From Trichoplusia ni (Eukaryota > Arthropoda > Insecta > Lepidoptera > Noctuidae), in the NCBI RefSeq assembly GCF_003590095.1, contig NC_039478.1, positions 17,422,001 to 17,486,000 of the forward strand: a stretch of 64,000 nt of DNA. The letters run 5' to 3'. Below the pieces are notes generated by a model, which was given only the letters and a program-made list of their open reading frames with translations, had not been told where the DNA came from and ran no database searches. This document shows positions 1-10,581 of the stretch, in pieces (the first letter of the stretch is position 1; each line of letters starts with the position of its first letter). The position numbers and the translations under genes were made by a program.

Positions 1-42
1 TGTGATCGAATCACTTATGCGGTTATAGCTTAGCCACGAGCT
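1..42 (-). mobile_element. 5S-derived SINE, 5' end, cut by the window edge
   Basis: The first 42 bases are the reverse complement of the 5' head of the element at 38588-38930: TGATTCGATCACA preceded by the GCTATAACCGCATAAG tract. The same head occurs at about 10520-10555 and 41350-41386. The body lies to the left, outside the window. Confidence 0.75.
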
Positions 43-691
43 TTTACTTAAATATTGTTCATTTTTGCTGAAAGTTTAGGTAGTTGACCTTTTTTTCATT
101 AATGTATCCATGATAAACAACAAAGTTATTTATATATTCAGAATAATATTATTAATAAAGAAATTATTGTCTATTGCTTTTACATTCTTGCCAAACTTGT
201 TATAAGTTTGTGTTAATATCCATAGTTTGAAAATCATGAACAATACAATTTATATTGTGCTTTGTATCTATAAAAATTCTGATTTTAAATAGTTATTGTT
301 AAGGAAATTAAATTAAATTAATTCGTGTACCCACTTAAGTTATAATATTTTAAGTTTTATTTTACAAGAACGTTAACTATTGAGGTTATCATACTTTTAA
401 AACGATATCCAACTAAAGAATTCATTTATAAAAAAAAAACGTCGATTAATTATTTATTCATAAATACTGGAAAGCCAAGGACGTGTTTTTATTCTCAACA
501 TATTCTGTTTCACTGCTTAACAAAAGCGACCCTATTCTTCTTCCATATTATTCCCGCTATTTATTGATAGAAAAAAAAAAAAACAAAACTCTAACTTTCA
601 AATTAAGAAGACAGACGTCATACGCCATGCTTACAAATAAGCACTAGAATTAATCAAAGATGGCCGAAGACCAACAAATGCTTGTTTATTA

Positions 692-722
692 GGTTGCCAG
701 TAAGGAGAGCGTACTGGCAACC
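692..722. repeat. Perfect 11-bp inverted repeat, 9-bp loop
   Basis: GGTTGCCAGTA (692-702) and TACTGGCAACC (712-722) are exact reverse complements. The arm resembles the CACTGGCAAC terminus of the MITE at 26121-26336, so this may be a collapsed pair of related transposon ends. That link is inference. Confidence 0.6.
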
Positions 723-1009
723 CGCCAATTTGTGCCAGCCGGATTAGACCATCGTAAACTATTGAGATTATCTTGCTCCCTTTATTGTATTCTAAGTCAT
801 TGTTAGGTTATTTTTTTTCTTTTTGTTGATTTTATTTTAAGCCAGCAATATGTTTAACTTGTGTAGTTTTAGTGTTAGGTTGAGTTTTAGACTATACGTT
901 TTCTTTCTTATTTGTTTCTTTTTCTTTTGAGATATTATATACAGGCTTTTGTTTTCTTGATATTATATTAGGTTTTGTTTTTGTTGCTTTAGTAGGTTGC
1001 AAAAAAAAA

Positions 1010-1052
1010 ATACTGGGTGTTGCAAATACTGGGTGTAAATACTGGGTGTTGC
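1010..1052 (+). repeat. Short tandem repeat, three copies of ATACTGGGTGT
   Basis: ATACTGGGTGT occurs three times in 43 bp, the first and third copies followed by TGC. It looks like a local slippage duplication and has no coding context. Confidence 0.7.
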
Positions 1053-2400
1053 ACTTTCAACAAAGACACTGCATTTTTTCGGCATAAATAGTGATTCATA
1101 TGCTAGGTAGGCCCATGAGAATTTTTATAAAAATATTCTATACGTTTAAGAGCAAAGTAGATTATAAACATTTATTTTCGTTTTTCTTTTACTATTAGCG
1201 TGATGTTTTCACTATTTTCATTTCCATCTAATATGAATTTAAATTCGTCACCTTAGACTAAAACAATTATTATTTACGTCGGTTTAAAAACAGTTACGAT
1301 GTTAAACCAATAAATTACTCATGATTGATTGATCTGACAAATTGTAATCGTGTTTTCTCAAGAACCGTTTGACAAATTAACCGTACAGTGTGTCTAATAT
1401 ACATAATTCGTTCTAATCGAATTACTTCGTAGGGTTGTCGAAGTTTATCAATCATTCGTTTCATAATATTTTTAAAAGATCTCATCGTACCCAACATGAC
1501 GTCGTTTTCACCGAAGGCCTTAGTAATGACTAAGTACTGGCTGTGTGTTTGGTTACGTCTATCGACAAGCTGCATCTCATGAACTTAGAATAGCTAGACA
1601 ATTGATTTTTTTACAAATACTGTATTTTAGTTGTCGCTAAAACAGCAAAAAATTAAAAATCGAATCAATTTCGGTTTGATTTTCCGAGTCAGGTTCGCAT
1701 TTGACCGGTTTTTCTCAATCTCATTTAGGACATAGCTTTTTGATTGAAATTAGTTTTAACCATGCCGTTAGTACCTTAAAGGTTCGAACATTGATTGTGA
1801 AGAGTTAGATCCGGACCATCGCTATAAATACGCATGAGTAAACCGTACTAATATAATTATGTCTCCGCCTCACGAAGCTTAAAATAACATTATTCTAACA
1901 AAACCTTCCTTCTGTCCAGTGTAATGGGAATATCGGATGACGGTCGGCACAAGGAATTTAATTTAAATTGAACGTCTCAAATACCTCTTTGATGAAGTTA
2001 ATTGGTAAATAACTTAACGTGGATTATTATATCGTTAGCCATTCAATTCGGTTATAAACATTAAGTTATTAGGTTTAATGGGATAAGAGGGTATTGAATT
2101 ATCTTATGGTTTAAAAGCTTTTCTTTTTTTTAATTGTGCCTGTACCTATATTCGTTTTTGGGTAGCTGGTTTGATATCTAGACTATATATTTATTTGAAT
2201 TGAGTTGAGCCTTTGCAATTTTGTAGGTATATTTAATAAGGTCTTTAATAAAACAACGTGCTTATTTGCACAGAAGAGATGACGTACAATGAATCTATAC
2301 ATATAATAAAATTGTAGAAAAGTGAAAACTGTACATTGAATATTTAAAAAAAAGAATAATTGCAGCGTGGTCTACGAACGATTCCGATGCCGAAAATATG

Positions 2401-2960
2401 ATTTTTAGAATTTTTGTCTGTTTGTCTGTTTGTCTGTATGTATGTCCGGAAAGATCTCGGAAAGTACTGGATAGATTTGATTCAAATTTTCAGAGAATAT
2501 CAACAAGAGGTCCGGTCAACATACTTTTTACTTATTATCCCGCTTTTCGTTACAGGGGGTGAGCAGGAGCCTTTTATATCTATAAACAAATATCAAATTA
2601 TCTCATAAACTACTGAATATATTTCGTTCAAATTTTGCATGAACCTTATCGATAGCATGCATAGCATGAATATTATATAACACATGATACAACAAATATA
2701 CAAAAACCATAACGCTACTATGCAGCGGGCATGACCAGTAAAGTTTTAAATTTTTGGACTCACCCGTAACATCGTGTAATACAATTAAGAGGCGTATTTT
2801 CACCCCATTGAGTAGTAGGCAGCACGGTTATCAATTTACACAAAAAAAACATCACGCTATTTATCTTAAGACTTTTGGCAGAGCAATAATAGGATTTTTC
2901 GAAAATAAATCATTTTCACAAAATTTGTCATTTTATTCTCTTTCAAGTCTGATATAGAAG
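2401..2960 (+). repeat. Degenerate interspersed repeat with TGTC/TGTT run
   Basis: A run of TTTGTCTG units (2414-2445) is followed by a 'cggaaagtactggatagat' phrase, an arrangement found inside many dispersed lepidopteran repeats. Small frames on both strands (2414-2608, 2603-2803, 2754-2957) overlap each other and look like chance frames. No terminal structures were found, so the element type is not assigned. Confidence 0.35.
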
Positions 2961-5116
2961 GCCTACCGCGACTATTTCACAAGTAAAATAAAAGAAACAT
3001 AAACTAATACGTTTTTTTTATGCAATTGAATCAATATGCAAAAGAAAAGAAATTAAATTATTTTTATTTTTATTGATGTACTCAAGTTCAAATGTGGAAT
3101 GCCGTAATATGATTTTGTATTTATTTACGATAGGAGTATATACCTAAGTTTTTAGCTCGGTAATGTTGGCGATGCTACTTCAAGATCAAAACATTCGTAG
3201 TGACACTCAACCCAAAGTTGCATGTAGTTCACATTGATCTCATCTATAATTATGCACAACAAAAAATTACTGAACGACACAGTTAATTATTACCTTGGTT
3301 CATCTGTAACAACTAGCAACAATTTTTTTTTCTTAAATTTGCAACATTACATAGGCTAAAAGTATTTCGGATAAAAAAAGCCCAGAAAACTTGCATAAAA
3401 ACTGCATAATAGGTATGCAATGTGAAAGATCTATAAGACCAAAGCTATCAATGAATATACATTATGTATCTATTGATAGAATAATGTCTACTGATACCTG
3501 GGATTTTTCAATATTTTAACGATTTGATCGGTCTACATCCGCCATTACAGACACCGCACACGTGGTCCTCCCAAAAATTCCTTTTACAATTTATTGTATT
3601 CTCTACTTATTTAAAATTTTCTTATTTCGTAGCCTGGTAAAAACAGGGGAAGGAACGAGACTGAATAAGTCTCTGAGATCCCTAAGCCGACGAGGATTAG
3701 GTACATATTTTTGGAAATTTCCACAATAAGGCTGATAATAGCGTGTAGCTATCAGCACTTACATCCGTCATACAATGTGTGGAAAATTCATTTTGGCTGT
3801 CGGTATCGACAGCGTAACCTCATAACCAACCTCATGTAGACTTTATTTAAGTTCCATTTATGCAGTAGAGATGACGGTAGGTATTTTACTTCAATGATCG
3901 TCAGGTATGTTAACGAATAAAATACGTAATTTTTCAAATTTGTAAATTGGTACGGTAAATAGAACTCATGCACATGAAGTCACTTTTATGTTTATTTAAA
4001 AAAAGGGGTGTCTGATAGTTTTATTATCACGCTATTTATTTATCAGCAATTTAAAGGCAAATCATGATCAAAACACCAGGGGGCCAAGATAACACGTTTA
4101 CCAACTTTTTATTTTGGAAATATTCCAAATGTTTGTAAGGAAGATCAGTTTTAATATTAAGAGGACAATCAAACGTGTTTCAGGAAACCGTTTATCAGGG
4201 CGCAATTTTGCAAAATCTTATATCTTATAACACTATGTAAAATCCACAGTTACCGAGCCCGAATCTCACTTCACCAGCTCCGTCCACAAAAATAATTTGA
4301 CATCTTCCTTATATGATCAGAAAACATCGTGTGTGAAAATAACAACTGCCTGGCTATCACTGTTCCTGAGAAACAGCCAGATGACAGACAGACAAACGGA
4401 CACCGGGGCCTCAGTAATATGGTTCTGGTTTACCTCTTTGGTTACAGTACAATAATAATTTTATGATATCTCATAATCACTGTCATAATCCGTCTAGCAA
4501 TTTCAGATGTAGGCCGGCCCAAGAACAGACGTGCTCGAAAATCATAACCCACCCAATTAGAAAATGGAAAACCCTCGAAAGTAAAACATTTATGCAGAAG
4601 TGCTAAGACTGAGTGTATAACTCAGTCTTAGCACTTCTGTTATTTTTTCCTACTTGCACCCCCCCCCCCATTTTTGAACGGCTCGATTTGTAAAACATGT
4701 CTAAACGAATACTCGCACATAATTCACGTTTAAATTAAAATAGTTCAGTTCGTTCAGAAGCTATGATGTCACAGACAGACAGACAGGCAGATATATGTCA
4801 AAGTTATAAGCCCCTCTTTTTAGGATTAAATAAAGTGGGTCAAAATCGCGCGTAAAGAAGTTGGTTACAAACAAACATACAGGTAAAGCTAATAAAAAGC
4901 GTGTAATAAGAAAAAGTCATTAAAACAGCTGTGAAATATTTGACACCAGGATAGTATCGTAAACGATGAAATGTGTTTGATTCAAACATTTGATAGTTTT
5001 TGGGCCGCTCAAGATTCATTATAATTTAGAAATAAAAAAGCAAGCTTAAAATATAAAAAAAAGTGTTTCATTTTCAATATTGCATTAGATTTTTACTATG
5101 ATCGTTATTATTAAAC
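2961..5116. other. Non-coding stretch with repeat relics
   Basis: No gene seen. About 4360-4440 is a reversed copy of the dispersed repeat with GTCTGTCTGTCCGTC and 'aggctgtatctcatgaac' phrases (see 14225-14330). A C-run lies at 4659-4670 beside the hairpin at 4595-4639. The 61-codon minus-strand frame at 3788-3973 has no recognisable family. Confidence 0.5.
4595..4639. repeat. Perfect 20-bp inverted repeat, 5-bp loop
   Basis: The arm CAGAAGTGCTAAGACTGAGT (4595-4614) is followed by a GTATA loop and its exact reverse complement at 4620-4639. A transcript would form a flawless hairpin, and the DNA could extrude a cruciform. It is shorter than a normal animal pre-miRNA, and no TIR element boundary is visible. 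Function is unknown. Confidence 0.8.
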
Positions 5117-5172
5117 TTCATAGTTTTTCACATCTTGAGAATCACGCAGACAAAGTCGTGGGCAACAGCTAG
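5117..5172 (+). mobile_element. Helitron-type 3' end
   Basis: The segment ends in an ACAAAGTCGTGGGCAACAG tract followed by CTAG (5169-5172) and T. This is the same 3' terminus as the complete elements at 35028 and 44567: a short GC-rich hairpin region, then CTRR, with a T flank. The 5' end could not be placed. Confidence 0.6.
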
Positions 5173-6480
5173 TAATTATATATGTATTCGGACTTGGAAT
5201 TGACATAAACAGTTTGCTTTATTAGCAAACAGATGGCGCTAAAGTTAGATTTTATGTTCTTTAATAGAACAACAATGTAGTAATGCGACAATAGCGTACG
5301 TAGAGTGTTTATTTATTATTCCTTTATATCAATCACCTCAGCTTATTCACCAGCTGTCCACCACTGAACATAGATCTCCTTTAAGATATGCCTTTGATAT
5401 CACGTAAAGATGACCTAAAGCAAAATCACTTCATAAACAACAGAGTAATCCGCGAAGAGAAATAAAGAAAAACATACAGAGTAAAAACACGATTTTCACT
5501 TAAAACTAGAAACTTAAACTCAGTTCAGGGAATCACGGAAGAGGTGCTGAGCGGCTTGGAGTTTCTAAGAACGAAATAAAGTAAATGAAACAATTCTCAC
5601 AATTAGTTCAGCAGTCTAATCCAGCGACCACGGAGAAAACAAAAGCGAGTAGCATTACCGAATGCTTCACAAAATTTAGTTTTCGACAAAACAATTTACA
5701 ACGGAGAAACATTTTAATTAACTACACAGACTCATTACGAAATTTTCTCGAGAATCAAGAACAAAATACTTGCCGTGTTTAAAAGTAGCTCAAGTTAGAA
5801 GGCTTTAGCGGTAAACTTGTAAATTTTAACAATATATACCTAGATGAAACTCTGTTCCGTTGTGAAGCAATGGGGCTTCTTTTTCAATCTCTTATTTTAA
5901 ATTAAAATTGTAGTTTTTTAAGATGAAGTTTCGTTTTCGTTATTTTTACTCTTTGGGTTCGGAAAGATTTAATTACTGAGACCCCGCGATCTCACCAATT
6001 GAATCTCGAGTACGGTGATAGCTAGACAGTTAAAATTCTGATAGATTTCTGATGCCCCTTTAGAATAAAGATCGACGAAGCAACGGTTATGATGAATGGT
6101 GTCACAAAAAAGGGTCAGACGAGTAACTTCTTTTGGCTTTTAAATGAGATGCATTTTAATTTGTTTTTCAATATTGTAATTAAAACACTGTTTGCAATTT
6201 AATAACTTCTACTTCATATAGAACGTACGTAATGGATTTTACGTTTCTATTGTAATGAAAGACTTTCAATTTTTTTTTTCTTTAGTAGATTATATTTCGT
6301 AGATATTTTTTGTGAGGGCGATTGATATTGCTGATTGAAATCTTTATGATGATCCTCAAAATAATATTGTATGTCATTTACTTCAATTCAATAGAAGTAA
6401 GCAAGTTTGTAGTAATCGTAATTTTGAAACTGTTAAGAGAAATCCCGGCTTATTGGGACGGAGTTTAACAAACTTTTTAT
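5173..6480. other. Non-coding region upstream of the sNPF receptor
   Basis: No gene seen. It probably contains the receptor's 5' intron, whose acceptor is at 6490. About 5985-6075 resembles the dispersed repeat with 'ggtgatagctagacagtt'. The 65-codon frame at 5585-5782 has no recognisable domain. No first exon or promoter could be identified. Confidence 0.5.
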
Positions 6481-6490
6481 ATTGTTTCAG
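6478..6490 (+). other. Splice acceptor of the sNPFR coding exon
   Basis: A T-rich stretch ending TTGTTTCAG closes at 6490, 102 bp before the receptor ATG. The coding exon therefore probably begins at 6491 with a 102-bp 5'UTR portion, and at least one upstream non-coding exon lies further left, position unknown. Confidence 0.6.
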
Positions 6491-6592
6491 GTTCGACGCT
6501 AATAAAGTTCAGGACGTCGTTGCCATAAACTTGAGTTTTAAAGCCAAAACAAATTGGAATCTGCACTTTACAACGGAGGGTAACACGGTACG

Positions 6593-7915
6593 ATGAACGA
6601 GACCACTTTCAATTACACAGAAATATACATAAAGGAGAAGTCCAACCAGACGACGCCAGACACTCTCCCGCCGGCACACAGCGGCTATGAGAACGTCATC
6701 GACAACAAATGGATCCAATCCATTTTCTGCATCATCTACACCGTGATATTCGTACTAGGATTACTCGGCAACATCCTAGTATGCTTCGTCGTCATCAGGA
6801 ACAAGGCCATGCAGACCGTCACCAACCTCTTTATTAGCAACCTCGCCCTCTCTGACATATTACTTTGCGTATTCGCCGTCCCCTTCACTCCGCTCTACAC
6901 GTTCCGCGGTGCCTGGAGCTGGGGCTCCCTCTTATGCCACATTATGCCTTTCGCACAGGGATGCAGTGTATACATATCCACGTTGACGCTTATGTCTATA
7001 GCTATCGATAGGTTCTTCGTAATCATCTACCCGTTCCGACCGAGAATGAAGATTGAAACGTGTTTGATAGTCATCGTTATGATTTGGACTTTTGCTATAA
7101 CAGTGACGATGCCTTACGCTATTTTCATGACGTACTATGACCTAGATATAGGCAGGTTTTGTGAGGAGACGTGGCCGTCAGAGAGGTTGCGGCGAGTGTT
7201 CGGCTCGGTGACATCTGTGTTACAATTCGTATTGCCCTTTGTTGTGATTGCCTTCTGTTACACGTGTGTCAGTTTTAAATTGAATGACAGAGCCAAAGCT
7301 AAAGCCGCTAGCAAAAATTCACGAAAAGAGGAACTCGACAAAAACAGAAAGCGACGAACAAACCAGATGCTGATAGCTATGGTTACTATATTCGGACTGT
7401 CGTGGTTACCTTTGAATATAATAAACCTATGCAACGACTACTACATGTACGCAATACACTTGAAATATTACTATTTAGTGTTTTTCATAGGACACGTAAT
7501 AGCCATGTCCTCGACATGCTACAATCCGTTCATTTACGCTTGGATGAATGAGAATTTCCGCAAAGAGTTTAAGCAGCTGATTCCATGTATTGATTCGTCA
7601 GCGAACATAAGGGGAAACATTCCTTTAGATCAGATGGGAGTGGGTCCATCTGAGAAGACATTTAATGGTAATACCACGACTGATAGTTACCTGGGCTCCA
7701 GTTCCCAGAGAGGGACGTCATTCCGGCATAAAAGGAAGCCGAGTGCTGCTGCGGATGTCGAAAAAAGCGGAGTGGAACTTAACGAGGATTTACTGACCGT
7801 TGACGTGAAACATTGTCACATATCCACGAGTTACAACCTGCGACGGGAGTCTGTGAAGCTGCGACTCATCAACGAGGAGTCGTTCGACGGGACGCCGTCC
7901 CAAAGTCAATTCTAA
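6593..7915 (+). CDS. sNPFR: Short neuropeptide F receptor (class A GPCR)
   Basis: This is a seven-helix receptor at the plasma membrane. Its family binds short neuropeptide F peptides (C-terminal RLRF-amide type) and acts through G proteins in feeding and energy signalling. The 440-residue frame has N-glycosylation sequons at N2, N7 and N18, GN at 59-60 in helix 1, LALSD at 84-88 in helix 2, and C115 and C190 as the likely disulfide pair. The DRY position reads DRF (139-141), FxxxWLP is at 267-273, NPFIY at 311-315, and C332 is a possible palmitoylation site. The segments around 74-105, 120-152 and 305-332 closely match insect sNPF receptors, including the QTVTNLF and AQGCS phrases. Extracellular loop 2 is short compared with the Drosophila receptor. 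The start is supported by an in-frame TAA at 6581-6583 and an A at -3. Moths have several sNPFR paralogues and I cannot say which this is. Confidence 0.92.
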   Translation: MNETTFNYTEIYIKEKSNQTTPDTLPPAHSGYENVIDNKWIQSIFCIIYTVIFVLGLLGNILVCFVVIRNKAMQTVTNLFISNLALSDILLCVFAVPFTPLYTFRGAWSWGSLLCHIMPFAQGCSVYISTLTLMSIAIDRFFVIIYPFRPRMKIETCLIVIVMIWTFAITVTMPYAIFMTYYDLDIGRFCEETWPSERLRRVFGSVTSVLQFVLPFVVIAFCYTCVSFKLNDRAKAKAASKNSRKEELDKNRKRRTNQMLIAMVTIFGLSWLPLNIINLCNDYYMYAIHLKYYYLVFFIGHVIAMSSTCYNPFIYAWMNENFRKEFKQLIPCIDSSANIRGNIPLDQMGVGPSEKTFNGNTTTDSYLGSSSQRGTSFRHKRKPSAAADVEKSGVELNEDLLTVDVKHCHISTSYNLRRESVKLRLINEESFDGTPSQSQF

Positions 7916-7930
7916 CAGTTGATGTCCCGG

Positions 7931-8294
7931 GTAAGCTTTTTTAATTTAAAAACAGTAGTGTCAGCAAAAACAAATCGTGCTCTGGAATCGAACGAACCTT
8001 TTTGTTATAAAATTGTCTTTTTATTGTCTATTCTGACGCGGTTGTCGTTGTTTACGTTTCCAGTAAATAGCAGCAAGGTTAAATGTGACAATGTTTTGAC
8101 TTTATGCTAATCTAGCACGAGCCTCTGACTTTATGAGATTGTCGCAAATATTTTGTCATATTGTCTCAGCTTTTTAAAATTTTCCTGTTTGTTCTTAAAA
8201 CTAAAAATGTTCTTTTTCCCATCGATCAAGTATTTTTCTGTAAACAGTTTATGGTTAATTCAGCTGACTTATTGTATTGTTTTCTCTTCCACAG
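7931..8294 (+). other. Probable 3'UTR intron of sNPFR
   Basis: Fifteen bases after the stop, CGG is followed by GTAAGC (donor, 7931). A strong acceptor, TTTTCTCTTCCACAG, ends at 8294. Removing these 364 bp leaves the coding frame untouched. A stop codon this close to the junction should not trigger exon-junction decay. Transcript data would settle whether it is used. Confidence 0.5.
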
Positions 8295-8457
8295 GTACGC
8301 CAATGGAAGCGTTCCCAAATATGAACTGTGAGAAAATATATATAGGTGTAAGAGTACCCGATATTTTTGGAGTGAATTTATTTTTTACATAAAATGTCTT
8401 TACTATTGCACAATCGACTACTGAATTACGCTTATCGATTTACTAAACCTTTAGATT

Positions 8458-8463
8458 AATAAA
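8458..8463 (+). promoter_or_regulatory. Candidate polyadenylation signal for sNPFR
   Basis: AATAAA lies 543 bp after the receptor stop, or about 180 bp after it in the mature message if the 7931-8294 intron is removed. AATAAA is common in this AT-rich DNA, so the assignment rests on position. Confidence 0.4.
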
Positions 8464-10280
8464 ACATTGTATTTACGTTAAATCAATTATTCGACCATGA
8501 AAGTAGACGGAATTGCGAAATCGAGTTTGTTGGTTTCGCAGTTTCGTTTTGTACCCAAAGGCCTTTGTACTGCCCAATGTCCCTAGAATCTGCTTAGAAT
8601 AAGAATTGTAATATAATTAGACTCGTAGCCTTATTGTTAGTAAGTTCGAGCCCCAGTCCTAAGATCTAGGTATAAAGAGGTTTTATTTGTTGTTCCTAAC
8701 GGCACAAGTTTTGAATCCCAATGAGTCCTTGAGTCTGCAGTATTTAATTCTAATGCCTCGTTTAGACCGCCAAACTATTCGGAGGATAGTTATTGCACCA
8801 ATGTTAGTTGCCGCATGGAACTCGTTTTGGTACAATTTTGCGGCTAGAAACGAGTGCACTCGAACAAAGTTTACTTACTCGTTTAAGTACAGCGTCTAAA
8901 TGAGGCATAACTTGTAAATTGAAGTCGATGTGAAAACTGTGTGAGTTATTGAATGTTGATCTTATGAATTTTCTTAATGTCTATGGTATTAGTGAGTAAA
9001 TGTGAAATTTTGGAACTGAAGAGCAGATACCTATATTTAGATTAGATTTAACAATTAAGTATTGGCTTAAAGCTAAAGCTGGCTAGAATAGATCGCAAAA
9101 TAAAGCAATTTAGACTATGAAATTAAACTATATTTATTTTATGGAAATCAAATTAGAATTATGAATGAAAGATGATTTTTTTTAATATTAATTAAATATT
9201 GAAATTTGTTTTAACATGTACTAATAAAAAAAGGATTTCTAATTTCATTGTTGCATTTTTTTTAATAAATTTATTTATAGATATTATAAGAATAAAATAT
9301 ATGAAAATGTAAATAATTAAAGTCAATGATGAAAGCAGGGACATGTCACATTTTTGTAAAATAATGCACACAATTTTGATTGGTTTAGAGCATATTATAT
9401 TATTAATGATCTAAGGATCTATTGCCACCTCTCAAAACTATACCGTCATTGTGGGAGAGAGATAATGCTCTATGGAGTATAGTTTGCTATCTCTTTTCCT
9501 CAGCAACAGTCTTTATAAAGAGGTTTTATTCGGTCTCCTCTACGTACAATTCCAACAACCTTATAATACGTCCTCGTGATATCAATACACAACTTATTGA
9601 TAGATTTTAAATGTAAGAGAAAACATAAGATAAGAAAATTAATTCAAACTGCATTTAAAAATTGCCTCTTGAACCGCCATCCTATTTTTGTAGGAGGATT
9701 TATACTTTTGAATTTTATTGTAAAAATGCACAGTTGCCTACAGATTTATGTTATCAAAGACAGTTTTATCTTTAGACTAGAATTTGATTGATGTAGATTG
9801 TATAAAGATATGAATGGGTATTAGATATCGTTTACACTACGACACAGTGTTGTGTACATACCGCGCTATTGGTAACGCTTGACTCAGACAAACTTCTATT
9901 TGACTTGATCAGCCTTTTTAGAACTGAGTTCAGTGTTGCAATACGACTGCCTGAATCTGACATTTATTGCAAAATAAAAACTTTTTATAGAAGTGTCGTA
10001 TTGTAAACGTGACAATTACATAGTTATCAACAAATTAATATAAGTATTGGTTACATCAAAAAGGTAAAATAAAGTAATTTTAGTAAACCACAAACCTACA
10101 AAACCGGTAAATGCGAGTCGGACCCTTGAACTGAGGCTTGCGTACAAATAGGTTTAAGGCCCACCAAATCGACAAATTTCAGATAGACCGAAGCAACTGT
10201 TGCGATAGTGGCAGCAGAAAATCAGTTTAGGTATCACTATCATTCATGACAGACAGCCTGGTGACGCGCGGACACACAAT
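8464..10280. other. Non-coding stretch with SINE-like relics
   Basis: No gene seen. Around 8620-8680 an AGTTCGAGCCCC phrase looks like a tRNA B box of an old SINE. About 10095-10260 starts 'aaaaccggtaaatgcgagtc' and matches a widespread lepidopteran repeat end, also seen at about 16425-16510. The frames at 8687-8899, 9422-9610 and 9576-9791 are short and unrecognised. Confidence 0.5.
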
Positions 10281-10295
10281 AACTTTGCACGTACT

Positions 10296-10566
10296 CATCA
10301 TCGGCCTAGCCTTTTCCCAACTATGTTAGGGTCGGCTACCAGTCCAACCGGTTTCAGCTGAGTACCAATGTTTTAAAAGGAGCGACTGCCTATCTGACCT
10401 CCTCAACCCAGTTACCTGGGCAACACGACACCCCTTGGTTAGACTTCCTGTCAGACTTTTCAACGATTAACGATTAACGATTGTCAAAGATGTTGGGATA
10501 ACAGCCGGGACCCGCCGGTGATCGAATCACTTATGCGGTTATAGCACAGCCTCGAGCTCCTCCACG
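10296..10566 (-). mobile_element. 5S-derived SINE with internal deletion
   Basis: The copy is read on the minus strand. It keeps the 3' body (AACATAGTTGGGAAAAGGC-like tail, reversed) and the 5' head, but lacks the 5S-like internal promoter region. Three AACGATT units sit at the deletion area. It is bounded by a 15-bp direct repeat, AACTTTGCACGTACT, at 10281-10295 and 10567-10581, which indicates insertion through a target-site duplication. Confidence 0.85.
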
Positions 10567-10581
10567 AACTTTGCACGTACT

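Larger units (their letters stand above)
43..2400. other. AT-rich non-coding stretch, no gene seen
   Basis: No open frame here has gene-like composition; the longest is an 86-codon minus-strand frame at 1315-1575 without recognisable domains. It contains the hairpin at 692-722, the short tandem repeat at 1010-1052, and poly-A/poly-T runs. Nothing else could be supported. Confidence 0.6.
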
